The notes: generated by a model from the sequence alone, not told the origin. Shown: positions 1 to 10,965, counted from the stretch's first letter. The stretch is 64,000 nucleotides of DNA from Micrasema longulum (GCA_022494885.1 JAGVSM010002822.1:496001-560000); one strand, 5' to 3'. Program-made: numbers and translations.

Positions 1-162
1 AAAAAAAATATTTAACAAATTTAAAAAAAAAAAAATTCTTTGTGATTTTTTAAAAATATTTCTTGATAAAAAACCATCTTTGATAATTTTAATATAAAGC
101 GTCTATTGATTAAGTTTTAATTAGTTTTAAGAAGTAAGTTAGTTTAGTAGTTTAATAAGGAA

Positions 163-308
163 GTTTAAACATAGGCAGAATGGTGAATGTTACACAATGT
201 GTAAAATGGTCACTGAAACGAGCCAACGACAGATCATAAGCCCTGTAAGTGTGCAGATTTCCATATTCCCTTCTCAAAACGGTTTTCCCTCAGTGTGCAG
301 CAAATTGG
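163..308 (-). repeat. Rep-A fragment, reverse orientation
   Basis: The reverse half of the Rep-A family is recognised from 'aaacataggcagaatggtga', the 'gttacacaatgtgtaaaatg' core and 'tcataagccctgtaa'. The same words recur near 11.4, 22.3, 42.8, 48.6 and 59.8 kb. No coding capacity is seen. The copy ends at a 'cagcaaatt' block that corresponds to the outer part of longer copies. Confidence 0.75.
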
Positions 309-1157
309 GTTTTTTTATTAATCAGCGTGCGTTTTTGCTTAAGCAGTTAATTAGTCAGATTATTTACCAGCGTTGAAGTTGCTTGCTCGGGCAAAAGCGC
401 TTTTTGGTATCTTAAAAAATTTCAAAAATTATTTAAAAAATTATGTTTGCCTAATTATTATTTAAGATATTTTATTTTAGTTTAAAAGTTTGTTTTTTTA
501 ATTAAAAACTATCCATTGACAATGGTTTGTATGTGTATGATTTCTTCGACTCTACAAAAATACGTTGAAAACACGTGGAATTAAAGATTTTAATACCTTG
601 ATTAATCACTTTCTAAATAATTAACACAGGCTTAGGTATCCGATAAATTTTAATTTTAAAACTTTTATTTCAATTACTAATTTAGTTGAAATAAGAAATT
701 CAGGAGAAGATATTTCCTCCGTAAATAATAACAAAGTGTAATTAAAATTTTACTTATCAATTAATATGAAATCCACAATCGTTTTTCGCCCTTCAGTGAT
801 TCAAGTGAATCAGTTTCGAAAACGCTCAAACTTCGGAAGTTACATTTTCTTCGATATTAATAATTAATTCGAACTCATTTTAAGCTATTCTATAAAGCAA
901 TAAAAGTTAATTTCTGGAACACATAACTTTTTTCAGAATCTGCATTTTTCTCAAATTGATTTCTTTTTCCCTGACTAAACAAAGAAATTTCTTTTTACGG
1001 AAATAAGTAAACACTTCTGTCGTACACTTTCATCTCATTGAGTATTCACCAAGACAAATAACTCCTGATTTGGACCAAGATAGCAGAATTTGCATTCAAT
1101 AGTATGACATCAATCGTCTGCAATGATAGCCTTAAAATAGACGCGAGGATGGTCAAT
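309..1157. other. AT-rich stretch with nothing recognised
   Basis: I find no repeat shared with the rest of the window, no tRNA-like boxes and no coding signal here. The sequence is low-complexity A/T with short homopolymers. Confidence 0.5.
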
Positions 1158-1646
1158 ATTTATTTATTTACGCTTTATAAAGTTGGTTCATAACATCTTA
1201 AGAACTAATATAAACTTTCAATAACATTACAATTTTTTTATTAAAATTTCTCAATAACATATTTTTTCAAATTAATTTGAAATATTTTAATCTTTTCTAT
1301 CTCCTTTATTTCTTCAGGTTACTCATTGTACAGCTTAAATCCCTTGTACAATGAGTTTTGAGATTCTGTTATACTCCCCATTGGTTATCTTATCTTTTTT
1401 TTATCCCTTGTTTTATATGAATGATATTAAGGATTAAATTTTATTATTGTTTTTATTTTATTCATCCCCTTAATTATTTTGTGTATAAACATTGCTACAT
1501 TATATTTACTTTGCTGCTTTACTGTGAGCAAGCCAATTTTTTTGTGCATTCTTTCTACATGAAAATAGATAATTCTTTTGAGTTTAATATTTACCGCCTT
1601 ATTTGGATGAATTTGTGTTTTTTTTTAATTTCTCCTTCATTACATA
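1158..1646 (-). pseudogene. LINE reverse-transcriptase C-terminus and 3' UTR, decayed
   Basis: The reverse complement encodes the same protein tail as 36413-36905: readable pieces include IGL.TVKQQ.KYNVA, HKIIKG and SLYKG.KLYNE, the usual end of a CR1/Jockey-like LINE ORF2 beyond the RT domain. The minus frame carries several stops, for example around 1420-1430, so it is not functional. The 3' UTR also matches the 36.8 kb copy ('ttaagaactaatataaactt' here). The plus-strand open frame over this region is an antisense shadow. Confidence 0.7.
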
Positions 1647-1797
1647 AAAAAATAATAGAAAAACAGTAAATTATGTGTGAACATTTGATTGTTTTATATA
1701 AAAGATCACTACTCTTAATATCTTTTACATTTATTTTTTGAAATTATTATTGCTCCTGTAGAGGGTTAAAACATGGTTATTCTAGATGAGGTCTAGG

Positions 1798-1950
1798 CTT
1801 TTAAAATCGCCTGACTAACTTTACAGGAAATTTTACAGGAGGGTGAAAAAAAAGTTTATTTTTTTGATATTATACTGTTTTTTCACTTCCTGTAAACTTT
1901 GTATTTTGGAGATTGGAGTTTTGCAAGTTAGTCAAAAAAAATGTGGCTCC
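1798..1950. repeat. Short imperfect inverted repeat
   Basis: The left arm contains 'tgactaacttt', 'tttacagga' and 'gtgaaaaaa'. The right arm contains 'ttttttcacttcctgtaaa' and, further out, 'caagttagtca', giving a broken palindrome of about 130 bases around a T-rich centre. It could be an old MITE. No second copy is seen in the window. Confidence 0.4.
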
Positions 1951-1999
1951 ACTGGGGAATGCTGAAAATCCCGTAGACAGATTTAGTAACCAACGAGCC

Positions 2000-2318
2000 A
2001 GTGTCGAAATAGAACTACGTCCTTAATAAAACAGAGAAAAGTGGCATATCTGGCCAGATTATGGGCGGAAACAAATATGCACTTTTACTGCTCACTATGA
2101 TGGAGAAGATTTAAGGAATACATGGAGTTGGAACGCTACAGACATCCTGGCTAAAGGACATCTGCGACTGGACGGGAGAGAAAAAAGTATGGAAATTTTT
2201 TCAGTTGGCACAGGACGGGGATGTCTACTCCAGAGTGTTCGTCAAAGTCGCATCTGTGGGGCCTGATATGGCACAGAAAGATAAAAAAGAACTAAGAAAT
2301 AAATGTTATGTTAAGTAA
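2000..2318 (+). pseudogene. RTE-like LINE ORF C-terminal remnant
   Basis: With frame changes, the stretch reads LARL.AETN, then TSWLKDICDWTGEKKVW and FQLAQDGDVYSRVFVKVAS. This is the usual order at the end of RTE-type endonuclease/reverse-transcriptase proteins (GRRQ.SWL.DI..WTG, then AQDR..). There is an in-frame stop after MMEKI near 2115. The RT palm and endonuclease parts are missing, which is typical of a 5'-truncated LINE insertion. The sequence runs into an A-rich tail. Confidence 0.65.
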
Positions 2319-2855
2319 ACAAATCAAATCAATGAATTTCAAAATGAAGTAAATAAATTTTACATTAGTTCTTAATTGAAGGTAGTTCAGCAGAAAGCAG
2401 TCAGACATAGAAAAGCGAAACTGAGATAATAGCGCGTTTGTGAAAAGAGTACACAATCAAATCTACACAACAGTAGGAATCTTTTTGACTTTAACGAATG
2501 ATAAAGAATAAATACATTTGTTTTTTATATAATGTTACAAACAAGAAACGTTTTAAGTATTAGCCAGTTTTAATGATTTTTAAAGTACCGTAAGATTTTT
2601 CTAGGGCTGTGGGAGTTTTTTGCAAATTGAGAAATGTCGTTTTTATGATGGGCACAATTTTGAAAAACTGATTATTAGAGTCTTTATGTACGAAAGCGGC
2701 CTGGTTGTTTTTAGAAAAAATAGAATTGACCTTACTGCACTCATTAACATTATCTAATTTTTCAAAATTGTGGACACACTGTTTTCTGTATAACTGCGTT
2801 CATTTACGAAGTGTTTCTGTAATAATGTTATAAATAGATCCTATTTGGTGGTAAA
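2319..2855. other. AT-rich stretch with one inverted repeat
   Basis: An inverted pair, 'cacaattttgaaaaactgat' near 2660 and 'tttttcaaaattgtgga' near 2760, brackets about 90 bases. The flanks do not continue the pairing. Nothing else is recognised. Confidence 0.4.
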
Positions 2856-2859
2856 ACAA

Positions 2860-3235
2860 ATTTCCACGTGAACGCGGAGCGTGAAATAGCGGGAGACGAA
2901 GCCCCAGGGGTTCTACGATATTATTGAACGGGGTAGATTGTTATTAAATTTAATGAAAATGAGTGAGTATCTTCGATATGTGGTATGCAGTGTCAATCGG
3001 TCACAAACCAAGCAAAAGGATTAAGAAGGGATGCCACTAATCTGGTTCTTGTTCTTGATGGACTTGACTTGACACTTGACTTGACACTTGACTTGACACT
3101 TGTGAGGGCAAGCCCTGATCTGGAGCTCAACACTGGTGGTTGGTGGAAACAAAGTTTAATAATGCGGCACATTCGTTTAACGATATAAACGCGTGATACA
3201 CGACACGAGGTCTTAACGTGGCGGGTGATTAAAAA
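2860..3235. other. GC-richer unclassified block with minisatellite
   Basis: Base composition changes sharply, with CpG-containing words such as 'aacgcggagcgtgaaatagc' at the start and 'gacacgaggtcttaacgtgg' at the end. The open frame at 2985-3188 (67 residues) owes much of its length to the internal tandem repeat and has no recognised family. The block may be a fragment of an older repeat; I cannot assign it. Confidence 0.4.
3063..3104. repeat. 12-bp minisatellite
   Basis: About three and a half tandem copies of 'acttgacttgac', itself built from a 5-6 bp sub-unit (acttg/acttgac). In the overlapping frame it encodes a Leu-Asp-Leu-Thr repeat. Confidence 0.9.
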
Positions 3236-3554
3236 ATACTGAAGTGGGAAGTGAACAATGGTTGTGGGTAAAATAATATAGAAGTTGTAACAATACTTGA
3301 CCTATGCATACCCACATAATTCGCTATCACTTTCTGTAGAGCTTTATTTTTTTATTTAAAAAGTTTCTTGTTCATAACAAAAATTGTGTTTCATTAAGTG
3401 TTCATAATAATTTAGACCTTATTCTTTATGTAGAAAGTTTATATTTTGAAGAAAACACTTTTTTTTTCGTTCACTATTTATTATTGTTTAATACTACGTA
3501 GGAATATCCTGTTGGCTACTTTAAAAACTTAAACGCCAGATTTATGAGTGACGA

Positions 3555-3640
3555 AAATAAAACAGTTCTCAGTCTTGAATAGAACCAGAATTCTGGATGA
3601 GTGTTTTCGATTCAATGACTGCTATAAAGTAAACATTGTG
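3555..3640 (+). repeat. SINE-C 5' segment
   Basis: 'agaattctggatgagtgttt' followed by 'ttcgattcaatgactgct' matches the 5' extension seen ahead of the tRNA-like head in longer SINE-C copies (8891, 13450, 62195). The head and body are absent. Confidence 0.55.
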
Positions 3641-3747
3641 AAAAAGGAGTCAGCTTGATAGTGCAGTAGTTGGTTCTCAGTAGTTAATCCTGTAAAAGTT
3701 TACGTTAGCAAAATTCTGAGTTTACAAAATAACAAAAATCTAAGTTT

Positions 3748-4135
3748 CGAGAATTGGTGTCTCAGAAGAATCTTGGGTGTCGGTGGTTTGACTTTGTGAA
3801 GAATTAGGTAATAAAAAAACGGACGCTGTAAATTCCGGTGACAACTGTCGTCAAGTGGAGGCGATACGGTTGGCTAGGCCATATACTGTGAATGTCTGCT
3901 GAGAGCCTTAACCACGCTTGCCTACTTTACAAAGCGTCAGGTTCTCGACGTCCTAAACGTCCACTGCTGACAGTTTGCCGGAAGTTTATTTCAGAACTTC
4001 GGGACGAGAACCTGACTTGGGAGGACGTACAAGAGATGGCGGCTGACAGAGATGCATGGAGGCTCTTTGTGTATACCGTATGCTCCAGCTAGGGAGCGGA
4101 CTTGGAATGATGATATTTGTTGATGATGATGAAGT
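3748..4135 (+). pseudogene. LINE ORF C-terminus (RTE/BovB-like tail)
   Basis: Readable pieces are VSQKNLGCRWFDFV, then VKWRRYGWLGHI, then an open frame (3892-4092) beginning MSAESLNHACLLYKASGSRR and continuing RPLLT, NLTWEDVQEMAADRDAW to a stop at 4090. This is the end of a LINE endonuclease-RT protein after the RT domain (LGH..RM, RPLLTW, DR.AWR). A stop falls at the GHIL/MSAES junction. Two further copies lie at 60865-61376 and 61680-61812. A 'gatgatgatgaag' tail follows. Confidence 0.75.
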
Positions 4136-4139
4136 TTAC

Positions 4140-4585
4140 ATTAAATATTGAATTAAACGATTGTTTAGTCAGCAATATTTCATTGTTCATTGACTGGCAC
4201 CTCAAGCAAAAGTCTGATCCCTTTATAATTGTAAAAATAGTATTTATACGTTTAAAACATATTTAATAATATGCAATTTTAAACATTTAAACAAATTTAT
4301 GTTTACACTTTTGCAAATGTGTTTGCTTTGTTTTCTTTTTCACCGCAACCTACGGTTGCTAAGAAAAGCCAACGCTCATATAGGAAACGATAGATCCGTA
4401 AAAATGTTCTGCTTTTATTATTATAGTTGATTGATAACTTATTCATTTATTTGTTTATCTTATTATACATACACAAAATCTTTCAAAAGCATAAAGTGAC
4501 TATGACTGTCTAACTACAGGTAAGTAACTCTGTTATTAGACAGTTAAAACCACAATATATTATATACTTGTTGTTTTAAATCATA
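4140..4585. other. Nothing recognised
   Basis: AT-rich, no shared repeat and no coding signal. The words 'aaaagccaacgctcatatag' near 4365 and the tract to 4585 do not match other parts of the window. Confidence 0.45.
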
Positions 4586-4587
4586 AT

Positions 4588-4822
4588 TATCTTGCCACAC
4601 CTAATGGTGCATAGGGCACTGCATTAATACACCAATCGTAGCGTATCTTGACCATTGTTGTTACATAAAGGCAAGACGATCAGTCTTATGCTTCAGGTAC
4701 CAGTCCTGGGACTTTAAAATGTTATTAACTGAAAACACTATTTTAAATAAATATTTTATATCAACCATGTCGGGGATCGAACCCGAGATATCTTGCATGG
4801 TAGACAAACACGATGATCATAA
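4588..4822 (-). repeat. SINE-C, near full length, minus strand
   Basis: On the minus strand the order is tRNA-like head ('accatgcaagatatctcggg', then a box-B-like 'gttcgatccc'), 'ttgatataaaatattta', 'cctgaagcataagactgatc', and the 3' word 'caccattaggtg'. Other copies have the same order. The family is non-coding and RNA polymerase III-type by inference from the A/B-box-like head. Confidence 0.85.
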
Positions 4823-5577
4823 CATTACGATATATATGAAAAAAAAAGTGGTTACATAGTAAAAAAACATAAAATCAGCAAGAAAAAAAATTAATTCTAA
4901 CAAGAAGTTTGTATTGATTTAAAATGGACTAAACAGTTTATATTTTAGTGGACTGTTTTCGGCTTATGGGTATTGGATGATATTGTTTATATGCCATTAG
5001 ACTTGCCTAGTGTTTTGTTACATAGGTTGCGTATATGAAAATAAAAGATTAACTTACAAAATATTATGTGGAGTTTACGATTAATATTTGAACTAAGTTA
5101 ACCATAACAATGGTTCGAATATAATAAAAAAGAAATGCAGACAATACTGATTGAATCTAGCCATTTTTATAAACGTGAATTGAATTTACTTTCGCGTTTA
5201 GTGTCGTTAGCTGTGTCGTGTTGATCAACCGGTACCAGCGCTGAGCGGAGAAAGTCTGATTTACGTTTTTGTTCCGCGGTTGTTGGTGACGTTTTAGTTT
5301 GGTGTACTGGGGGGTCTGGTACTTAATGTTGCCAGTGCCCATAATTTTGTCATTATATGCTATAAATTTAATTATCCAAATGATTAAGAAAACAGGTGGG
5401 TTATTGATTTTTTCCAAAACATAGCCTTTATCTCACGAATTCTTACTTTTAACACTACTTTGTATGTTTGCCTTATTCTTGGTGCATAAATAGAATACGA
5501 GTATCAATTTATGATTTTGGAATTGCGATTTTTAAAAATATAAGTTAATAAATGTTTCAAAATTAAAAAAAATACAA
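4823..5577. other. Mostly featureless; CpG-richer patch at 5160-5350
   Basis: The patch 5160-5350 ('gtgtcgttagctgtgtcgtg', 'ggtaccagcgctgagcggag') has higher GC than its surroundings and is covered by an unsupported minus-strand frame (5157-5417, 86 residues). No domain, splice structure or second copy is seen. It could be part of an old repeat. Confidence 0.35.
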
Positions 5578-5668
5578 ACATGTAACAGATGACCGAGATA
5601 CGCTGTATTTGGTGTACCAATGCAGTATCCTATGAACCACGTGGCGGGGATAGGGAAACGATGATGAT
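5578..5668 (+). repeat. SINE-C 3' end
   Basis: 'gaccgagatacgctgt', 'accaatgcagtatcctatga' and a 'gatgatgatta' tail match the 3' end of SINE-C (compare 60460-60545). The head is missing. Confidence 0.7.
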
Positions 5669-5669
5669 T

Positions 5670-6840
5670 AAAAAAAGAAAGACGTGGTAGAAAAGCGATT
5701 CTTTCAAAATTGTTTAGGCAGTTTTGTTACCTAATGTAATAAAGACTACATTTTTGAAAGGATGTTTAGTACTTTGCATTGTTCATAGGTGTCATGTCTA
5801 GGTTAATAAAGCCTTATAACAAAATGACATCTATCGTGAAATTTGATAACCTCTTTCAATACATCCCAGCACAGCTCTAAATTTGATGAAGTGATAGCTT
5901 ACAGAGCAAAAGTGACAGTAATATTGAAAGAGGGGTTGTAACATAATATTAGGAATAAAATAAGAGTCCGAAGAATGTTCTTAGCCCACTGATGTTTTGA
6001 TAAAATCAATATAATATTAAAACGACATATTGTTTTATGTTTTTCTGGATTATTGTGCCATGCATTATTTATCCTTATTACCAAAAGGTCAGGCAGCGAT
6101 ACCATATTTATCATCTGAACTGATACATGGCACAGTGACTCCGAAAAAAACGACGAATTTACTATCCGAATGGCTTTTTTGAATTTTAGATTTTTTTTAG
6201 AATTTTTTAGAAATTTATCTTTTACCTTTATCGGAAGTGGACGATAAAGCACTGTATTGATAGGCTAATGTTTTCTCTAAACAAGTTTATACGTTTATTC
6301 ACTCATTCAATGTATTAGGATTAAAAATATACGAATTCATAATATACAATAAAATGAAAGAAAACAAATACAAAATACTTTAAGAAAAAGCTATTTTAGA
6401 ATTTCACCGATTATTTAGATCTTGCATATACATTTCATTAAGGAACCATAGGAGATAAATTGGAGATATAAAAAACTAACTTAATTCTAATGAACATATT
6501 AAGTTTCTATTTTATTATAAATGCTAATGTTCAAATTGATAAAATATTTATTTTGAATTACAAAATAATATTTTAACACAATAAACATAAATGTATAAGA
6601 CAATATAACACTACCAAAATTAATAAAATTGAAAACATATACATAATAAAAGATTGATGGTTTTTTAAAATAGAATATTTAAGTAAAAGCATTTACAGGG
6701 CTGATGACCTATTATTGTTTTAATTTTAACATTCATATACAATGATGATGATGATAAAAATAAAGTAATCTATAGAAGTACGTTTTGAAGCTTATACTAT
6801 ATTTAAGGGATGAAATATTTGAGTATTAGCACCCCATTAA
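5670..6840. other. Nothing recognised
   Basis: The stretch includes a 117-residue minus-strand frame (5899-6252), one of the longest in the window. It has no recognisable motif, no second copy here and ordinary AT-biased composition, so I do not call it a gene. A (gatgat) run sits near 6743. Confidence 0.4.
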
Positions 6841-6844
6841 TATC

Positions 6845-7105
6845 CTGAAACTAACGCCCCGTCAATGCAAACAGTTAGGTGTGATATCCCATTAGTGAGG
6901 TAAGAAGGCCGCCCCTCTCGCTTTCAGGAGGAAAGCTGTCTGTCAGGGGAAGTGACAGGTGTGCAATGCTCCCTGAAACATCCTTTAATTTCGGGAATAC
7001 GACCCCAATAAATTACAAATATTCTCTCCGCTCCACCGTGAAGCGTCAACAGCTATTAGAATTCAGACAGTCAGATAGTAGACTGTCGATTTTAATATAA
7101 TATTG
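6845..7105. other. GC-richer unclassified block
   Basis: 'gccgcccctctcgctttcag' and 'ccgctccaccgtgaagcgtc' stand out from the AT-rich flanks. A small hairpin, 'gacagtc' with 'gactgtc', lies near 7065-7087. There is no open frame of note and no other copy in the window. Confidence 0.35.
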
Positions 7106-7184
7106 ATGAAACAGGTTGATTTAAATACTAATAAGAATTTTATATATATATTCTTTTCATTTTTAGAAGCATAAAATATATATA

Positions 7185-7245
7185 ATTCAAAAGGCGCCAA
7201 CTTTGAAACTGGCGTCGCAGGTTCAACTACCGCAAGTTGAAAGAA
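7185..7245 (+). repeat. tRNA-like fragment
   Basis: 'ggcgtcgcaggttcaactac' followed by 'cgcaagttgaaag' resembles the 3' half of the tRNA-like head at 63786-63860 ('gggttcaattccctccagtt'). Only the box-B half is present. Confidence 0.3.
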
Positions 7246-7373
7246 AAAAATATTCGTAATCGATCTGGGTGAAGTGGTGTATTTTTCAAAACTTGTAAAA
7301 GTCTTAGCATGTTATTTTTTTTTTTAAAGTAAGTTTTTTTATTTTATTTTAATTTTGGTGACATTTGTAAGTT

Positions 7374-7645
7374 GATTTGGACACGTAAAGCAAATGGACA
7401 GCACAAAAAAGGCCAAAATGATTTACAATGCAAAAATTGATGAATTTAGAAAACGAGGAAGATCAAGGATGACGTGGCATGACCAAATCCAACAAATGCT
7501 TGAAAATGGAAACATAAAAGTCAGGATAATCGTCTTCTTACGCATGAGAACATGAATTATTGTACAGCAAAGGAGGTCGGCATCTAAAGACAGATTGAAG
7601 TGGCGTACTATGTTCTATTCTTTACGCCTATCACTATGAAGAAAC
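7374..7645 (+). pseudogene. LINE ORF C-terminus, same family as 29660
   Basis: The text reads FGHVKQMDSTKKAKMIYNAK, then FRKRGRSRMTWHDQIQQMLE and NGNIK, colinear with 29740-29900 (FGQVERMN, RGRPRKTWHDQVQQILESG). After about 7530 the frame shifts and the Cys-rich end is blurred. It is a 5'-truncated, inactive LINE copy. Confidence 0.75.
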
Positions 7646-7649
7646 GGCA

Positions 7650-8712
7650 TAATGGTTTGTTTGTTTTGAGTTTAAATTTGTTGTAACAGAGAGGGAAAAC
7701 GTTTTTGAGAAGAGATATAATTATAAAATATAATTATTACTGTATTAAATGTACTTTTTTGAAAAAACAAAATTTGTCCTTTAAAGGATTTAGTAAAAAA
7801 ATAATAACAGTGACGCTGATCATAAGATGACAGGGTAGTGGCAGAGGGGTTGATAAATAAGGGATAAAATAGGCTTCTACGCATCTGAAACGCAGTCACC
7901 CTTGTAATTGCCTGAATCCATATACATAATTATACATTTATTTCCGTCTAAAAGTAAACTCAAAATAACCACAAATAATTTTGTTTTTTTGTAAAGTTTG
8001 GATAGTACCATACCTTAGTATCAAATATTTTTTAAGAAAACGTTATAAAAAAATTGTTTGAGTAATCAATTGAATATAGAGGAAAAATACTCCTGAAGTT
8101 AACTTTTAAAGGAAAGTAAAAATATTGTGTTTGTCTACTCAAATAAATTTCAGCACTTTTCGGTAATTTAATAAACAAGAAGTTCCAAGGTTTTTTAAAT
8201 TTGTTAATAGACTATCAAACTAAGTCATTTTTTATAAAAATAAGAATCGTATTAACAGCACTATGATTTTGAAACTTCATATATTTTTGGAATTATTCAG
8301 CGTGTGACGTCTCAAGTTCTGTCCCACTTTTTTTCTGTCAGTTCTGCCGATTGTTCCGTTAACTTGCCGTAAACCGGAAATCTTTCACAACTATCTAACC
8401 AATGATTGATTCATAAAAACAAGTGGTGTCATTCAAAATAGTTCGATTTTAATAAAATATTTTTTTCACACATTTTTAAGATACTATGCCGTATAATTAA
8501 ATGCCCTTTTTTTTACCGTGCATAGAAAAACATTTATTATGTCGAATTTCTTATAGAGCTGAACTTCTTCATTCACATAAGTTTGTACGTAGAAAGAAAA
8601 TGTAATGCACAACTTGAAATATTATATAACAAATAAATATTAATTAAACTAATCAAACAATAATTAAACAACCTATTTATACAGTCCATTATGCTACGTA
8701 TAATTTATTTAT
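7650..8712. other. Nothing recognised
   Basis: AT-rich, with a slightly more balanced patch at 8300-8400 ('gtgtgacgtctcaagttctg'). The 75-residue minus frame at 7672-7899 has no family signal. Confidence 0.4.
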
Positions 8713-8714
8713 TT

Positions 8715-8890
8715 TTCAAGTGGTCAAGACGCTTGACTCACGCACGGAAGGTTCCGGGTTCGATTCCCGGTGAGAACACAAAAATTAAACATGTGATTTT
8801 TCTCAAGCCTGGTTGTTCTGTAATGTAATTCACCACTGTAATTGGGCCTCCTGGCCTGTTGTGGTGCAAAAAAATGAAATGAAATGAAAA
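8715..8890 (+). repeat. SINE-E, full length
   Basis: tRNA-like head 'gtggtcaagacgcttgactc' and 'ttccgggttcgattcccggt' (perfect box B with a T-arm-like GGG...CCC pairing), then a body 'tttctcaagcctggttgttc' and 'cctcctggcctgttgtggtg', and a tail of (gaaat)n. Two other copies lie at 16985 and 22880. Non-coding retroposon. Confidence 0.9.
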
Positions 8891-9165
8891 TAGAATCACA
8901 ACCATGGACGAGCGTTTTCGACTGGATGGCTGTTCTCAGGTAAAAATCACGAATAAGGAAGTCGAGTGGATAAGGTCCGCCTCGTTTTGAAATGGTTGAC
9001 GCGTTCGTCTACCATTATTTAGGTCATGGGTTCAATTACTGGCAGGTTGGACATAAAGTATCGATATAAAAGGTTATTTAAATTGCAATATTTATTTCAT
9101 TGTTTTTGGATTAGCACCTGAAGCGTAAGACTTATCACCTTACCTTCATGTAACAGATGTTCTAG
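8891..9165 (+). repeat. SINE-C with 5' extension
   Basis: It begins directly after the SINE-E tail with 'ccatggacgagcgttttcga' and 'gatggctgttctcagg', followed by 'aggaagtcgagtgg', a tRNA-like head ('ttgacgcgttcgtctaccat') and the body 'agcacctgaagcgtaagact'. This copy shows that the 5' extension and the head/body belong to one element. Confidence 0.8.
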
Positions 9166-9229
9166 ACACGAATAGAAAAGAACACTTAAATTGACATAAA
9201 TTTCCTTTTTTCTTTTTTTATTAATGAAC

Positions 9230-9400
9230 ATTTGAGTTCTTACGATTCACTCAAATATAAATATTTTGATGGCCATTTTCAGAGTTGTAGATAACTCACT
9301 ATTAGAAAATAGAAACCAAGCTGTGGTAGAGCGGGGTGCAAACCTCGGACCTTTGATCCGTAAGTCCACGATACTAGCCACTGGGCTACTAGCCGTTTCT
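9230..9400 (-). repeat. SINE-B, minus strand
   Basis: The minus strand reads 'gtggctagtatcgtggactt', 'aaaggtccgaggtt', then 'ttctaatagtgagttatcta' and an A/T tail. It is an older copy: the B box is 'ggtttgcacc' instead of ggttcgaatc. Confidence 0.8.
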
Positions 9401-9734
9401 ATTTATTTACTTTTTTGAATTAATTTATATTTAACCAAATCGCTGAAGTTATTTACAAATTTTAGTGGTTAGGAGTGTCTACTTCATTATGTACCCTAAA
9501 TCCTACGTTTTGCTGTGACAAGATAGCGCACGGTACATTATTATTAAATTATTTCTAACTTAAACCATTGGATCAAAGGCTTTAAAACAATAAAGCAAAA
9601 TGAATTTCCCTTAAATATTATGCATGCAGAGCGAGCTCTGTGTATACAAGGCGTTTTTAGTTTTTGTGTATATTTTTTCGTGGGTGTTTTTATTTGATCA
9701 ATCGAAAAATGTCCAGAGCTGTTTGCCCAAGTAA

Positions 9735-10030
9735 CAGAAAAAATTTGAAATAGTTTTGTATATACTCTAGAAAAAATAATTGAATTTTTAAAATCAATTG
9801 GGGTATTGTAGAAAAATATTTTCTTACATTATTTAAAGAATGAAATTGTTTAAAAATAAAATATGTCTTTACAAAAATGCGACATATTTGGTTATGAAAA
9901 TTGTGACGTAAAGGTTCGTGAAAATGTTCTATTTAAATTTAAACGGTCACAAACAAAGTTTTTGATTTTACAAAATTGTGACGTATTAGGGGCGTAGATA
10001 ATGCAATGTACTGTTTTCGCAGGGGCTTAA
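9735..10030 (+). repeat. Rep-H copy 1
   Basis: It matches the reverse complement of 44945-45205 over about 270 bases: shared words include 'tatttggttatgaaaattgt' (here), 'gacgtattaggggcgtag' and 'taatgcaatg'. No ORF or terminal repeat is obvious. It is a dispersed non-coding repeat, perhaps a MITE. Confidence 0.65.
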
Positions 10031-10393
10031 AAACATTATGCAACTAATAAGTACAATTTTATTTAAATTCGACAGTATTTCATATACCATTATTGATTTT
10101 AAATTGTAAAAAAAAGTTGAGAAGTTCTTTGGATAATTAATAATGCTTAAGTTGACCAAAATAATGTTTATTTTGCACGTATGTATATACATTTTTGATA
10201 ATTTAAAAATATTTTTGTAGATTTTAATGTTTTTCAAAAAAGTTATTAATTTATTCTCTATTTTTTCCATTCTTGTTCCTAAGTGAATGTATTTTTGTCT
10301 TTTTTCTGTTAAAATTTTCGGTAATGTGTAAAAGTGTTAAATTTCAAAGATACAACTAAATGATATAGGTACGCAAATTAAACAAACGACATA

Positions 10394-10680
10394 TTAACAA
10401 ATTAGAATAGGGATGGAGAATACCTTAAAGAAGACTTCCATATCCCCATATGGAAGTCAAGGCATTTACATGGCTTATGACCTGTCATTGGCTGGTTGAA
10501 GTGACCACTTTGCAAATTGTGTAACATTCACTATTTTGCCTATGTTTGAACATTCATATTTCTTTGATTCTTTCATTTGTTGATTTTAGTGAAGTTAAAA
10601 AGCTGAAACCTTTATTGTAGCGAAGAGATTCATCTACTGAATTATTTCACATACTAGGCAACGCCTGAAAACAATTTTCC
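10394..10680 (+). repeat. Rep-A single half, forward
   Basis: A complete-looking forward half unit: 'gggatggagaatacctt', 'cttatgacctgtcattggct', 'attttgcctatgtttgaaca', 'agctgaaacctttattgt' and 'cacatactaggcaacgcctg'. A small perfect hairpin, 'gacttccatat'/'atatggaagtc' with a 4-base loop, lies at 10433-10458. Confidence 0.8.
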
Positions 10681-10787
10681 AATTTTTAAACTTCTTCTTT
10701 GACTAGAAGACTAAAGACAATATCCAAATATTGAAATGACATATTGTCAAAAACAAAGTTTTAAATTTATATTCTTTTTTACTTTAC

Positions 10788-10965
10788 TTGGATTGCGGTC
10801 CCGTGGCTAGTTTCTCGGACTCACGGCTCAAAGGTCCGTGATTCAAACTCCACTTTACCCGAACTTGATTCCCATTTTATTATGGTGAGTTATTTACAAC
10901 TCGTTGAAAATGGCATTCAAAATGAAATATTTGGGTAAATCATAAGAACGCAGATATTTTTTTTA
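10788..10965 (+). repeat. SINE-B
   Basis: 'gcggtcccgtggctagtttc', 'cacggctcaaaggtccgtga', 'ttcaaactccactttacccg' and the body 'gagttatttacaactcgttg' ending in 'aaatatttgggtaaatcata'. The tRNA-like head and the non-tRNA body are both present. Confidence 0.9.

Noticed and set aside
1421..1669. 82-residue plus-strand frame
   Set aside because: It is antisense to a LINE C-terminus; the matching frame at 36410-36640 is the antisense of the better LINE copy.
5899..6252. 117-residue minus-strand open frame
   Set aside because: AT-biased residues, no motif, no splice context and no second copy. Frames of this size are expected by chance in 64 kb.
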